The notes beneath the pieces are model-generated. The model was not told the origin of the DNA, did no database searches, and saw nothing but the letters and a program-made list of their open reading frames with translations. Below are positions 1 to 12,060 of a DNA stretch of 64,000 nucleotides, one piece after another. Position 1 is the first letter of the stretch. The number at the start of each line of letters is the position of its first letter. Both the position numbers and the translations under genes were made by a program. Source of the DNA: Muricea muricata (lineage: Eukaryota; Cnidaria; Anthozoa; Malacalcyonacea; Plexauridae); NCBI GenBank assembly GCA_963855995.1, contig OY979717.1, positions 44,459,544 to 44,523,543 on the forward strand, given 5' to 3'.

Positions 1-2871
1 TATAGGATAGGAAGGTGTAGGAAGGTACAGCTATTGAATTCCGATGATACTGCGATTAATTGCATACTTCAGAAACATTTGCAGATCAGCGGCAATGTTT
101 TGATTATTTCGAAAGCTAAAACAAAATGGCGTCTTCGCGTATTTATTTATCTGGTGCAGCAAAGCGTAAACAAAGACAAATTCGTAATCAAAATGAAGCA
201 AAATCTCGTAGAACGCTAGAGGACTTAAACTGGTATTCCAAAATCCAGAGAAACAATAAATCCCAGTCCGAAGGAGTTGAAATTAGCAGTGACGAAGTTG
301 TGTGTGAAGATGATACCAGAGATACGGATAATGATAATACTACACACACTACTACTGATCTGGATGAGAGAATAGCTAGTCAAGAAACTGGAGTAACCAT
401 TGGTGAGACTATATCCTTTCAAGTGAGGTCATCTGATGCTGAAAGAATAATTTCACCTTCATTATCAAACGATCCTTCAAGCTGGAAAAATCTAACTGAA
501 CAAGACAAAGAGTATATCGTCAAAATTGGCCCGCCAAAAAATCCGAAGTCTTTCCCTAGAGACAGCTCTGGCCGCAACTTTCCTCAAAACATTTTTTTTC
601 AGGAAATGACAAATGGAGAAAGAGTAACAAGAGATTGGTTGGTATGGAGCATATCAAGACAAAGTCTGTTTTGCTTCCCATGTTGTCTGTTTCAAGAAAT
701 ATCACAAAAAGAGGTGACATCCAAAACATCTAAGCTGACAAAACCTGATTTAGGACATGGAGACAACTGGCGAAAATTGTACGGGAAAGTCGAAGCTCAC
801 CAGCGAAGTTCGTCGCATGTGTCATGCTTTATCACGTGGAAAGAACTCGCAAAAACCGTACTTAGAACAACTGGAATTGATCAGCAACTTCAATTGCAGT
901 TCGAAAGCGAAGTATCAAAATGGCGTGAAATATTTCGATGCATATTGGACGTTGTATTGTTTTTGTCAGAGCGACAACTTCCCTTTCGCGGATCAACCAC
1001 TGAATTAAACAATCCTAATAATGGTTTATTTCTTGGAAACTTGGAACTGCTTAGTGGTCACAATAAAATTTTAAAGTCACATCTGGATGAAGTTAAAAAG
1101 CATCAAGAAAACAACAGCCGAATGCAAGCGCATTATCTCTCGCCACGTTCACAAAACGAATTTATTGATGAATGCTCTAAAGTTGTTCTCAATGCTATTG
1201 TGGAAGAAGTTAAGCAAGCATTGTACTATAGCATCATTGTTGACGGTACCCCGGACGTTTTCCACACAGAACAAATAACATTCATCTTAAGATATGTGAA
1301 CTTGAATGAAAAAGTGTGGGAGATCTGTGAAAGATTTCTGAGAATGGAAGATTGTGACGAAAAAAAAGGGAAGGATATTGCTGAGTTAATATGCAGAGTC
1401 CTCAAAGAACATGATATTGAATTCAAAAACTGTAGAGGTCAAGGGTACGACAATGGTGCAAATATGGCTGGAATTTACAATGGGGCTCAAGCAGCAATTC
1501 TGGAGAAAAATCCCCAGGCGTTATTTTCCCCATGCAGCGCACATAGTCTTAATCTTTGTGGGGTACATGGAGCAGAGTCATCAGCTGTTGTTAAAAGCTT
1601 CTTCGGAAACATTCAGAGGTTATACACTTTGTTCAGCTCTAGTCCTTCTCGTTGGAAGATTTTGCAAGAGGCTGCTGGTGTGTCCTTACATAAATTATCT
1701 ACTACTCGCTGGAGTGCCAGAATAGAGGCAGTTAAACCTTTAGTAAAGAGGCCAAGAGAAATTTTAAATGCATTGTAAGGATTGAGAGATTATGATTTGC
1801 CTGGTGACGTGTGTAATGATGTCGAAAACCTTATCCAATGGTTGCAATCACTCGAGTTTGTCTTACTTATAACCTTTTGGTTTAAGGTATTACAGACCAT
1901 AAATGATGTTAGCGTTTTGCTTCAAGGTTCCAAGATCACCATTGATGAAGAATTGCGTCTCATTGAATCACTGAAAGATGATTTGAAACGCGTAAGAGAG
2001 TCGTGGAGCGTCATCAGTGTGGAATCGAAGCTTGTTGCTTCTTCTCTTGGCTTAAGTGAGCATTTTAGAGAAAAAAGGCAAAGAACTTTTACACGATTCC
2101 ACGATGAACCACGAGACAGTGAACATGAACAGCACAATCAGGAACGGGAATTCCAAATTAATGTATTTAATGTTGCTTTGGATAGAGTAATTTCCGAGAT
2201 AGGCCGCAGATTTGAAAAAACTAAACAAGTAAACGACATGTTTTCCTTTTTGTGGAATTTATCTAAAGTTACAAGTACAGACGACAATGAAGCAGCAGAA
2301 AGAACAATAGAAATTTGTTGCAAAAACCTTTCAAACTTTTATCCACGTGATTTAAATGAGCAAGGGCTTCTCGAAGAGATGCGAATTTTGGAAAGGTTGC
2401 AGAAAAGTGATATTTTGGATGAAAAACTAACTTCCATTGCATTATTGAACAAGATATACGAGAAGGGCCTTCAAACAATTCTTCCTCAAGTTTGTGTTGC
2501 TCTGCGGTTACTTGTGTGCATACCTGTGTCTGTTTCATCAGGAGAAAGATCTTTTAGTAAACTTGGTATAGTTAAGAATTGTCGAAGGTCCACAATGGGG
2601 CAGGAACGCTTGTCAAGTCTGATCATGCTGTCATGTGAACGTGACATAGCAAGAAAAATTAACTATGATGACGTTATTGAATCGTTTGCATTCAAGTGTG
2701 CGCGTAAAGCATCCTTATAACTTGTTAATATTAAATTCACTTGTAAAAACTTTTTCAAATTCTTTTGTACGTAGATACCGTACAATAAAAATGTGATTGC
2801 AGTATGTCCATATGGGAAGAGCCCCCAAATTGATTTTTGCCCTGGGCCCCCAAATTTCTCTGAACGGCCCT
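1..2871 (+). mobile_element. hAT superfamily DNA transposon, 5' end outside the window
   Basis: The block holds a hAT transposase (126-2720) and ends in a GC-richer terminal stretch at about 2815-2871 whose reverse complement starts TAGGGCCGTTCAGAG, the kind of terminus (often CAGGG) seen on hAT elements. Positions 1-125 are untranslated leader; no matching 5' inverted repeat is visible, so the left end lies before the window or is lost. An 8-bp target duplication, expected for hAT, cannot be checked for the same reason. Confidence 0.75.
126..2720 (+). pseudogene. hAT transposase (TTF-type zinc finger, DUF4371, dimerisation domain) with one in-frame stop
   Basis: The frame from ATG 126 runs to 2720 but is cut by a TAA at 1776-1778; reading resumes in the same frame, so a single substitution separates it from a full-length protein of about 865 codons. 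Before the stop it shows a TTF-like zinc-finger region (FCFPCCLF, residues about 165-260), the DUF4371 transposase core with the first catalytic acidic site in VDGTPD, the CRGQGYDNGANMAG block, and the TTRWSAR motif. After the stop comes the C-terminal hAT dimerisation region (SSGERSFSKLGIVKNCRRS). This matches ZMYM1-like hAT transposases common in invertebrates. A domesticated host gene is possible, but the stop and the adjacent hAT terminus favour a recently inactivated transposon. Confidence 0.85.
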
Positions 2872-2890
2872 ATTTGGATCGGTAGTAGGT

Positions 2891-3480
2891 GAAAAAAGTA
2901 ACCTACAGAAAAAGGCTAAAACTCTTGAAGCGGAAAATCAAAAATTATCTCAGGAACTTCTTATTCTGAAGAATAAAAAGTAACAACGCCAGCAATGAAA
3001 GCAGACCAAACAAAGAGCCTAGAGACAGTCTCCAAAACTTCTTCAAGTTCGAAAATCTCCCCAATCAGAATCGAAAACAGCCAGCCATGAAAATCAACAA
3101 ACTAATAAATTGGAAGTGAATTCTGTACAGGAGTATGATGTTCATCAAACATGTTCCACTGGTTCTCCCAAAAATTCCAACGAGGAAATACCTGTTGTAA
3201 TGCTTTGTGATTCGAATAGAAAATTTCTTGGTATTCACAAACTTAGTGAAACCAGAAACAGTTGAAGATTGCCTGTAGTTAAACTGGTAAAGCTATTGAG
3301 ATTATCAACACTCCAAAATTCAAGTTAACGAGGCACTAATCATTAACACTGGTGTAAATTATCTGAAACACCTATCAAAGGACGAAATCGTTAATCCACA
3401 AATTGAAATGATTGAAAAAGCAACGAAAACATTTCCAGGAATAAAGGTTTTCTTATCGGGTGTAACTCCGCGAGTTATAA
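2891..3480 (+). pseudogene. LINE ORF1-like remnant (coiled coil plus SGNH-esterase-like fragment)
   Basis: Broken reading frames give a short coiled coil at 2891-2983 (repeating leucines in ETLEAENQKLSQELLIL-like heptads) followed, in shifted frames, by VVMLCDSNRKFL (about 3195-3235) and by ALIINTGVNYLKHLSKDEIV (about 3330-3390) ending in a FLSGVTPR-like stretch. A coiled coil plus an SGNH hydrolase-like fold is known from ORF1 proteins of CR1-type LINEs. Many stops and shifts show a dead copy. No matching ORF2 is adjacent on this strand. The family assignment is tentative. Confidence 0.45.
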
Positions 3481-3744
3481 TATAGAGTGTAACATTTTAT
3501 ATAGAGATAGGTTAAAACATTTTCTAAAACTTACATTATACTGTAGAGATTAGGCCAAACCGAAAATTTGGTAAATAATGGCAAAAAAATTTCCCTATTT
3601 TTTTCATATAAGACAGCCAGTAGTTCAGTTGACTTCAACGAACTAGTTCGTGATTTCTCACAAATCTTGCGAGATACAAGCAAGAATGTTCTACTCACAC
3701 AAAAAATAGGCTGTTCACCATAGTTCGAAAATGTGGCTAGAAAA
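3481..3744. other. Decayed repeat-derived DNA, no gene supported
   Basis: Continuation of the ORF1-like remnant. A plus-strand stretch around 3633-3700 can be read as an open fragment but has no recognisable domain; the open minus-strand frame over 3531-3806 has none either. Confidence 0.4.
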
Positions 3745-4301
3745 CAAATTTCATTAAGCATGTGGTGGAACCAAGGAAACTTTGCAGAAAATACCTTTTT
3801 AAACACGGGGAGTAAGAATCTGAAAAGTTGCCGCTTTTCTGACCCGCTGTTTTTTCATAAAATTACATTTTAATTCTAACTCTTTCGACACGTTTGAAAT
3901 AATCTCCCGCCATTTTGAACTTTCATCATTCCGTTTGCAATCGCACAGAATGGTGATTATTCCGTCACAGATTCCTCAGCTCGTGGTAAATTGTCGCTCT
4001 AACCGATGGAATTGCTAGTCATAAATGTTGCAAACATGTGGCTACTAAAAAAGCTGCTGTTCATGTTTATATATGCGACTAATGCGAGGTTCATTTCCAC
4101 GGCAAATGCAGAAATATAAAGAGCTACCAAAAAGAGATATTAGAAAACATTATTAAGAAAGAAGAATACAGTGCTTATACCTATTTTTATCATATCAAAT
4201 TAAAAACTCACAGAAGTCAACGATTCAGGAAATATAAGTAAACTTGAGAAACCTAAAACCACCCTTGCCAATGCAGGTCGAAAACGTTTGTCAAAGGCAA
4301 G
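3745..4301 (+). repeat. Old dispersed repeat, copy 1 (interrupted by the BEL/Pao element)
   Basis: This stretch aligns by eye with 35440-35534, 37511-37793 and 40861-41055 taken together. Shared landmarks are ATTAAGCATGTGGTGGAA, AATCTGAAAAGTTGCCGC, CATTTCCACGGCAAA and GACGAAAACGTTTGT-like words. A broken frame near 4020-4150 encodes a Cys/His-rich stretch (CD-CEVHFHGKC) resembling a PHD/RING-like zinc-binding module. Because this copy lacks the insertions found in copy 2, it serves as an empty-site reference. The repeat resumes after the BEL/Pao element at about 11521. Confidence 0.7.
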
Positions 4302-4587
4302 TGTGATGACTCGTGACATTATCATTATACTTATGCATGCATATCGCATGGCTGAACAAGTGGCGAGTATATAACCGCCTAAAACATAGTAATCATAACT
4401 TTTAATTCGTTCACATTCATCTGGAGTACAGAGGAAATATTTACTTGGGGAATGGGAGAGTCACTAGCTTGTCATAAACCTGCAGTTTGCTTAATCGGAG
4501 CATAAACTTTTTCACCGATTGGTATCAAATGATACTTTACACCCGTCTGGTTGAGACTTCGTCCCCAATTACGCTCGGGGCACGACA
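4302..4587 (+). repeat. 5' LTR of the BEL/Pao element
   Basis: 286 bp, TGTGATGACTCG...GGGGCACGACA. It has the same length as the 3' LTR. A TATA-like GAGTATATAACC word occurs near 4365-4376 and may be the core promoter. The primer-binding site should follow 4587; a TGG-initial stretch begins at about 4600, but I cannot assign a tRNA. Confidence 0.93.
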
Positions 4588-4676
4588 GTGAAAAAGTTTG
4601 GTATTTGATTTCGCAACGCCCGGACAACTGTCTATGAGTTATGGACTAGCGAACAACAAGACATATAAGCAATAAA

Positions 4677-6338
4677 ATGTCGGGAATCCAACCAATCTTA
4701 ACCCAGAAAGGGTTTCAAAACACACTGTTACTGAAGACATCAGACTTCAATAAAGAAACAAAGGCATTACAAAGCGCAATCTTCTCTGTTCACGCGGCAT
4801 TGAGTGGGTCGGAAACATCAAAGTTGAAGAGCGCAACAGCCCTTTTGGAGAAACGTAAACAAATATTTGAAATCAGTCTCGGGAATCTTAAACGTCTGTT
4901 CGAACAAGATAGATGGAAAGAAACTGTTGATGTGGAGCCCGTTGTAGAGCGAACAAGTTACACCCATATTCGACAAGCAGAAGTCACATTATTGGAGGCG
5001 GCTAAAAGGCTTAGTGGCGAGACTAAAGAAACGTCTTCGAAGTGATCTGGACGTTCAGCTTCGGGGCACTCGGGTAGATCTATGCGATCTCGCGTATCGT
5101 CAACTTCTGCCCGGATACAAGCCCTGGTGGATGCAGCAGCAGCAAGATGTCAAGCCGAATATGATTTATTGATGGCTGAGAAAGAAAACGGGAGAAAACA
5201 AAAGGATGCACATGACGAAAGAGAGAAAGCAGCCGCGAAAGCACAACATGACCACGATATGGCAGTCCTAGCCGCTAGAAAACTTACAGCCGTGGCAGAA
5301 GCAAAACTAAATGCCATCGAACGAACTATATTAAACGAAATATCCTCTCCAAGCAAACTTGACGAAGATACAAGTGTCACTTCGAGACAACGTACCGAAA
5401 CATGGGTGCAAGACCAGCAACAAAACGTGGCTCCAGACACTAATCTAACCAATGTCACCAGTAGGAGAAAGCTCGGCGTTCGATTTGATGATCAGCCTCG
5501 TCAGACGGATCCAATTGCGACTGATCCTAGTTTAGAGCAGTTACCACAACAAATCCCCAGCGGTACCCACTATCCACAACATACCCTCGAGTACATCCAT
5601 CATCCCCATCATCCATAACACAACCCTGTTCAACCTTACCCACCGTATACAACCGTCGAACACGACCCAGCTACAGTGGTAAACGAATGTTTGGGGGCCG
5701 TCGCAGCAACCAACGATAAATTGATCGCCAGTTTAGCAAGAATAAGTCTTCCTAAATGTCACCCTGATATATTCTTCGGCGATGCGACTATGTTTCATCC
5801 GTGGAAAAGCTCTTTCAAGGGTATGATTAGCGACTCTGAGATAACCGCAGAACTAGAGATGAACTATTTGCACATGTACACTAGGGGAGCACCACAAAAA
5901 TTGGTCAACAGTTTTCGCAAAAGACAATATGGCGACTCGACCACGTTGTTGAAAGAACTCTGGGTGGAGCTAGAAAATCGTTTTGGCAACGTAGCGATCA
6001 TAACCAATACACTACTGACGCGATTGAAAGAGGCTGCAAAATTCACTGACAGGGATAAGAAAAGTCTGCAGGCGTTTTCAGATCTGTGTATCGATGTGTC
6101 TTCCCAGATTAAGCAACTTCCTGGACTTGCCTGTCTGAACTATCCGCACATCATCAGACCAATTTTAACTAGTTTGCCAACGTCTATTCGTTCCGAATGG
6201 GAGAAACGAGTCGTGGAGTTTGCTGGAAAAAACGCTGACGCTTATCCTGATTTCCATGCTTTCGCCGACATGATGAAAAGCCAATCTTGCTTACGGAATC
6301 ATCCTAACGTCACAGCCACAGATATGCCTGGAAAGTGA
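4677..6338 (+). pseudogene. BEL/Pao gag region (DUF1759-type) with stops
   Basis: Three open segments, 4677-5045, 5082-5618 and 5676-6338, share one frame and are separated only by stop codons TGA (5043), TAA (5616) and TGA (6336), so they are one gag gene. The first two are helical and Ala/Glu/Lys-rich, with a probable coiled coil near 5140-5340. The third holds the DUF1759-like capsid region of BEL/Pao gag (FFGDATMFHPWKSSFKGMI, then a helical stretch to about residue 150). The product would form the particle that packages the element RNA. A start at 4677 is the first ATG about 90 bp after the LTR. The stops are inactivating. Confidence 0.85.
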
Positions 6339-6392
6339 AAAGAGAAACCGAAATTTGAAGACCACCATACCGTCCTGAAGGGGGAAACTGAA

Positions 6393-7319
6393 ATGGAAGA
6401 ACAAGAAGATGTTACTAAACATTGCGCCTTCCATGACAGACAAGGACATAATCTATCAGAATGCAGAGCTTTCGAACGTAAGACTTTGCAAGAGAAGACG
6501 GACTGGCTGAGACAAGCTGGACGTTGCTTTCGATGCCTGCAATCAAAACACCTAGCTAGGGAATGTAAAGCCAGTATTAAGTGTAACAAATGTGGAAGCA
6601 CACGTCACTTAGATATACTTCATATTGAGAAGTTAAAGAAGAAAGGCAATACGGAAGAAGACATAACATCAGCCCGTACCAATGTCAAATGCCAACCAAT
6701 ATCTAGAGTCTTCTGTAGCAAGATTGTGTTACTCGAAGTTTTCCAACAAGATGAACCCGATCGCGTTATTAAAGTATATGCCTTGATTGACGAGCAAAGC
6801 AATTCCTCCATGATAAGTCCGAAGTTAGCAGATGAGTTTAAAATAGTTAGACCCAAGGAGAAGTACTTCTTATCTACCTGCGGTGGATCAAAAGAAACTA
6901 GATATGGCCGACGCGTGCCTGGATTGGTGGTAAAGTCAACGAATGGAATTTCAATGCCATTGCCGACCTTGGTAGAATGTGGGAATATTCCTACAGACAA
7001 ACGGGAAATACCAACACCAGAGTTAGTTAAGAAATTCCATCATCTGCGAGATATTGCAAAAGAAATCCCACCGTTGGACCGGAATGCCGAGGCTGCATTA
7101 CTCATTGGCCGGGACGCTCCTGAACTAATGAAAGTCAGAGAAGTTCGTAACGGACCGATAGGGACACCTTGGGCGCACAAATTGTCTATTGGATGGACTG
7201 TCTGTGGAGAACTGTGTCTAAGACATGAAGGTGGACCTGTCCATGTGCGAACGCATCGTAGCTACCGTGTGTCAAAAGTCGTCCTATCCAGAAATAGACA
7301 ATATCCACGTGGAGCCTAA
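6393..7319 (+). pseudogene. BEL/Pao nucleocapsid zinc knuckles and aspartic protease
   Basis: Continues the gag frame after the stop at 6336. Near 6520-6610 are two Cys/His knuckles (CFRCLQSKHLARECK, CNKCGSTRHLD), and from about 6770 a DUF1758-type protease with the active-site region ALIDEQSNSSMIS. The end reads into the frame-shifted junction with pol; the two frames overlap at 7225-7319. BEL/Pao elements normally encode gag-pol as one continuous frame, so this change of frame is most simply a small indel rather than programmed shifting. Confidence 0.85.
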
Positions 7320-10300
7320 AGTAAAACCATTGGTTAATTCCTCCCACGAGATCCTGCATCATGAATACATTCCATGCCCAAACATGCTCGAGATAAAAGA
7401 ACCTCGCAAAAAATTGGGGGACAACTGGGATGACGTCTTTCGCACAACGAGTCATGATAACGAGCAGAGTATGTCCGTAGAAGATCGGCGCTTCATAGAA
7501 ATAATGGAAACAGGTATCCATAAAAACAAATTTGGAAATTGGGAGATGCCACTTCCCCTTCGAAAAAACAACGTCACTTTTCCAAACAATCGAGGTCAAG
7601 TCGCAAGTCGTATGAATAATCTGTTACTCTCGTTCAAACGCAAACCTCAAATGGAAAAGGACTACTTTCAATTCATGCAAAAACTACTAAAACGGGGACA
7701 CGCCATACCAGTTCCGCTCAACAAAGGAACGAAGGCAACTCATGAGCCAGGAAATGTTTGGTATCTACCACACTTCGGCGTTTACCATCCACGAAAACCC
7801 GACAAAATTCGCGTCGTATTTGACTCATCTGCAGAATTTCATGGAGTCTCGCTTAATAAAGAACTGCCATCCGGTCCTGATACGCTGAATTCTTTGTTGG
7901 GGATACTCCTTCGTTTTAGACGAAATAACGTAGCTGTCGCATGTGACATAGAACAAATGTTCCATAATTTCTATGTAAATCCTGAACATCAAAATCTGTT
8001 ACGCTTTTTGTGGCTCGAGAGCAACGACAAGACGAAGAACATTATCGAGTACCAAATGACTGTACATCTGTTTGGTAATACGTCTAGCCCAGCAGTTGCA
8101 ACATTTGGCTTGCGGAAGACGGCCGATGACGGCGAGGAGGAGTTTGGGCACGCTGCTAACGACTTTGTATGCAACGACTTCTACGTCGATGACGGCCTGA
8201 CATCTTGTTCTAACCCCGACGAAGCCATAGATCTTGTCATGAATACCCAAGCGATGTTAGCAACGGCAAATCTTAAGTTACACAAGATTGCATCAAACGC
8301 GGTAGAGGTAATGCAAGCACTTCCACCAGAAGATAGAATTGACAGCATGCAAAACCTTGACCTTCAACGAGACCCACTACCGTCTCAACGTTCCTTGGGT
8401 GTTATGTGGAATTTACAAAACGACGCGTTAACATTCTCCATTTCCTTACCAGAAAAACCCTTCACCCGTCGTGGAGTTCTATTAGTTATTAACTCAAGAT
8501 ACGACCCTCTTGGTTTCGCCACCCCAGTCACATTACCGGGAAGACTCCTACTACGGCAGCTGACAATACTAGGAAATGAGAAAGGAAACGACAGTTTACT
8601 ATTAGGGTGGGACGACCCTTTACCCACTTCACTCTGGAAGAAATGGCACGAGTGGACAGTTGGTCTATACGATCTGCAGGATATCATGATTCCTAGATGT
8701 TATCTTCCACAGAACTCAAACGACGCCAGAAAAGCAGAAATCCATGCCTTTTCCGATGGCAGCCACTACGCAATCGAGCTAGCTAACTCAAGATACGACC
8801 CTCTTGGTTTCGCCACCCCAGTCACATTACCGGGAAGACTCCTACTACGGCAGCTGACAATACTAGGAAATGAGAAAGGAAACGACAGTTTACTATTAGG
8901 GTGGGACGACCCTTTACCCACTTCACTCTGGAAGAAATGGCACGAGTGGACAGTTGGTCTATACGATCTGCAGGATATCATGATTCCTAGATGTTATCTT
9001 CCACAGAACTCAAACGACGCCAGAAAAGCAGAAATCCATGCCTTTTCCGATGGCAGCCACTACGCAATCGGTGTTGCTGTCTATTTGAAGCTAACCAGTC
9101 AAGCTGAAGTCGGTAGAGTTTCACTTGTGTTCGCTCAAGCAAAGCTAGCTCCCAAACAAGCGACAACGATCCCAAGGTTAGAACTATGTGCAGCCGTACT
9201 TGCAAGCAAAGCGGTCAAGTGGATAACCCGAGAGCTTAAGCTCAGAATAGACGAAGTCAATTTCTACACCGACTCTAAGGTAGTACTCGGCTACATCCAG
9301 AACGAGAGCCGTCGCTTTTACGTCTATGTAGACAACAGAATCCAAATCATCTGAAGTATCACTGACCCTTCTCAATGGAGATACGTGGAGACAAAAGAAA
9401 ACTCAGCTGATATAGCAACAAGAGGAAAATCTTCCAAAGATTTGATGGAGTCAGTTTGGTTTAAAGGCCCAAAATTCCTGAGTAACGTTGATCCACCTGC
9501 GCAAACGGAACTCACCCCCGAGCCTTTCTTGATTGCTGACAACGATCCAGAAGTTCGAGTTAAGGCTACAATCTACACTACCCAACTGCGTGTAACCAAA
9601 GGTCTGATCTCATAAAAATTCAATCGATTTTCCAAGTGGAACTCCCTCCGAAGAGCGATTGCCAATCTGATCATCAAAGCAAAGATGTTGAAAAGCCAAA
9701 ACCAAATTTCAAAACCTCGCAAAAGGAACGCCCACCAAACCGATCAGGTCAAACTACCAGTCCGAAAGCTGCCAAGAAATCCATCTGCTGCAGAACTAAG
9801 ACAGAGCGAAGCGGGGATGATCAAAACCGCACAGAGCGAAGCATACGCGGAAGAAATCGAAACCCTTCAGCAAAACCACCTGTCTCAGAAAAGCCTTTCT
9901 CCGAAGTCCAGTATATATCGTCTAGACCCATTCGTGGACGGTGACGGTGTCCTTCGCGTTGGCGGTCGACTAAGGCAAGCAGACCAAATGTTCCAAGAGA
10001 AACATCCAGCTATATTACCCAAAGGATGTCATTTGGCGAAACTAGCAATCACTCATTACCATAGTGAAGTGCATCACCAAGGAAGACAGATTACCCATGG
10101 TGCATTAAGACAAGGGGGATTATGGATTATCGGAGCCAAACGAATGATCTCAAAAGTTATCAACCAGTGTATCACGTACAGAAAACTCAGAGGGAACGTT
10201 ACAACGCAGCATATGGCTAATCTTCCACCAGACAGACTAGAAATGCCACCACCATTCACAAACGTGGGGTTTGATGTATTTGGCCCTTGGCAGATACGTA

Positions 10301-11184
10301 CTCGAAGACTAAGAGGAGGAGCTGCAAACGCTAAGAGATGGGGTTTAATCTTTACTTGCCTAAACTGCAGAGCAATCCACATTGAGGTCTTGGAAACAAT
10401 GGACACAAGTTCCTTTATTTGCGCCTTAAGACGCTTCTTTTCCATTCGTGGGCCACCATCGCTATTGAGGTGTGATCGAGGGACAAATTTCGTCGGGGCA
10501 AAGTCAGAATTAGACGAGGCGTTGAAAGAGATGGATCATAAAGCAATAACAAAATATGTCGTCGAACAGAACTGTGAGTGGGTTTTTAACCCTCCCCACG
10601 CATCCCACTTTGGTGGAGTCTGGGAGCGCCAAATTGCCACCATTCGGCAAGTCCTTAACGGAATGTTTTCTGATCTCGGTCCTTGCCAACTTACGCACGA
10701 GCTTTTGATAACACTCATGGCTGAGGTGTCGGGAATTGTAAACTCACGTCCTATTTCTACAATACCATCCGATGCAGACCAACCTCAACCCCTAACTCCT
10801 AACACGTTGCTGACAATGAAGACAAAACCACTCGTTTCACCACCAGGAATCTTTACCCCTCCTGACCTATATTCTCGCAGACATTGGAGGCGAGCGCAGT
10901 ATTTGGCTGATCAATTCTGGAGCCGATGGAAGAACGAATATTTACAAAACCAACAGGGAAGATCGAAATGGAATGAACGTCGTCATAACTTGGCCGAAGG
11001 AGACATAGTTATCCTGAAAGAAGAAGCACATCGCAATAAATGGCCTCTCGGAAGAGTTGTGGACGTCGTGGAAAGTAGTAATGACGGTTTAGTCAGAAAG
11101 GCTAAAATTGTGAGCTGGAGAGACGGAGAAAAGAAATATTATCTTAGACCGATAAGTCAATTAGTATTTATAATGAGTACATAA
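7225..11184 (+). pseudogene. BEL/Pao pol: reverse transcriptase, RNase H, integrase
   Basis: One frame across 7225-11184, broken by TGA at 9352 and TAA at 9613. Reverse transcriptase motifs include RVVFDSSAEF, the catalytic CDIEQMF and FYVDDGLTSC (the YVDD box, near 8180). RNase H begins at HAFSDGSHYAIG. The integrase has the HHx-type zinc-binding start (HYHSEVHHQGRQ, 10053 on), whose final CxxC is degraded to CITYRK, then the D,D,E core: FDVFGPW, RCDRGTNFVG and FGGVWERQI, followed by a DUF5641-like C-terminus ending LRPISQLV. An exact 98-codon duplication (8491-9070) lies between the reverse transcriptase and RNase H. The protein cannot be made intact. Confidence 0.92.
8491..9070 (+). repeat. 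Exact 286-bp tandem duplication inside BEL/Pao pol
   Basis: 8491-8776 and 8785-9070 are identical at every base I compared. They are separated by the 8-bp AGCTAGCT, giving an offset of 294 bp (98 codons) that preserves frame. The unit covers the stretch from NSRYDPLGF to the first RNase H residues (SDGSHYAI), so the RNase H start is doubled. Confidence 0.95.
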
Positions 11185-11229
11185 ACAAGTAGCAAGAACA
11201 AAACTTATGTTTTACTCTTGGGCGAGGAG

Positions 11230-11515
11230 TGTGATGACTCGTGACATTATCATTATAATTATGCATGCATATCGCATGGCTGAACAATTGGCGAGTATAT
11301 AACCGCCTAAAACTTAGTAATCATAACTTTTAATTCGTTCACATTCATCTGGAGTACAGAGGAAATATTTACTTGGGGAATGGGAGAATCACTAGCTTGT
11401 CATAAACCTACAGTTTGCTTAATCGGAGCATAAACTTTTTCACCGAGTGGTATTAAATGATAGTTTATACCCGTCTGGTTGAGACTTCGTCCCCAATTAC
11501 GCTCGGGGCACGACA
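11230..11515 (+). repeat. 3' LTR of the BEL/Pao element
   Basis: 286 bp, preceded by a purine-rich GGGCGAGGAG (11220-11229) that fits a polypurine tract. Nine mismatches to the 5' LTR, several of them clustered at 11447-11470. The target duplication GCAAG follows at 11516-11520. Confidence 0.93.
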
Positions 11516-11520
11516 GCAAG

Positions 11521-12060
11521 CATCGGACAATCAGAATACTAGAATAATAAAAAGTTATCAGCAGTGTTGTGCTTGACAGCCAAGTACAACTCCAGCTAAA
11601 TTTTTAATTCAAGTATAAATTCCAGATAAATTCCAGCTGCCTTTGACTAAAAATAGGTCAGATTAATGATAGTCCACTTTCATCATTAACTGTACATAAC
11701 CTCCCAAAAATAATTGGTTAAAAAATGTTAAAATTAAATATCAAAAACTTTTGCAGCAATTGTTTTCATGTCTTCATTAAACGTTAATGCTCAAAACTTC
11801 TGTTTTAAAACTATTATTAGATCTACAAATAAAATATATATTGTCTTCATTGTGTCCAGTTACGTCAGTGCACAAGAAACATGAGGTCTGAAACACTGTA
11901 ACATGCACTAAAACACTAATCAACCCAAGTTGAAACTAAACCGACAGAACAATTTTAACTAAAGAGGGTTTTTAACCCAGAGGTTTCAACCCAACCGTAC
12001 CTCCCATGTAAAACGCACAATTTATAGCGCATTAAGGTAGCATTAATTTCACTAAGAGCT
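11521..12060. other. Non-coding; resumption of the old repeat, then nothing recognised
   Basis: The first 40 bases continue copy 1 of the old repeat (CATCGGACAATCAG is comparable with 41049-41065). The remainder is AT-rich with no coding signal. Confidence 0.5.

Larger units (their letters stand above)
4302..11515 (+). mobile_element. BEL/Pao LTR retrotransposon, complete but inactivated
   Basis: Two 286-bp LTRs (4302-4587 and 11230-11515), each starting TG and ending CA, flank gag, protease, reverse transcriptase, RNase H and integrase modules. The 5-bp direct repeat GCAAG lies immediately outside (4297-4301 and 11516-11520), the target duplication. I count 9 mismatches between the LTRs, about 3 percent. 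In-frame stops at 5043, 5616, 6336, 9352 and 9613, one frame change near 7225-7319 and an internal duplication make it non-autonomous. It sits inside the old repeat whose other copy is at 35.4-41.1 kb. Confidence 0.95.

Noticed and set aside
2510..2550. Reverse-strand CTGATGAAAC word as a second hammerhead
   Set aside because: No stem II fits between the two core motifs, and it lies within the hAT coding sequence.
3531..3806. Minus-strand 91-codon frame
   Set aside because: It lies within a decayed repeat, has no recognisable domain, and the aligned second copy does not preserve it.
7225..7319. Programmed frameshift between BEL/Pao gag-pro and pol
   Set aside because: No slippery heptamer or pseudoknot was noticed, BEL/Pao elements usually have one frame, and the copy already has several stops; an indel is more likely.
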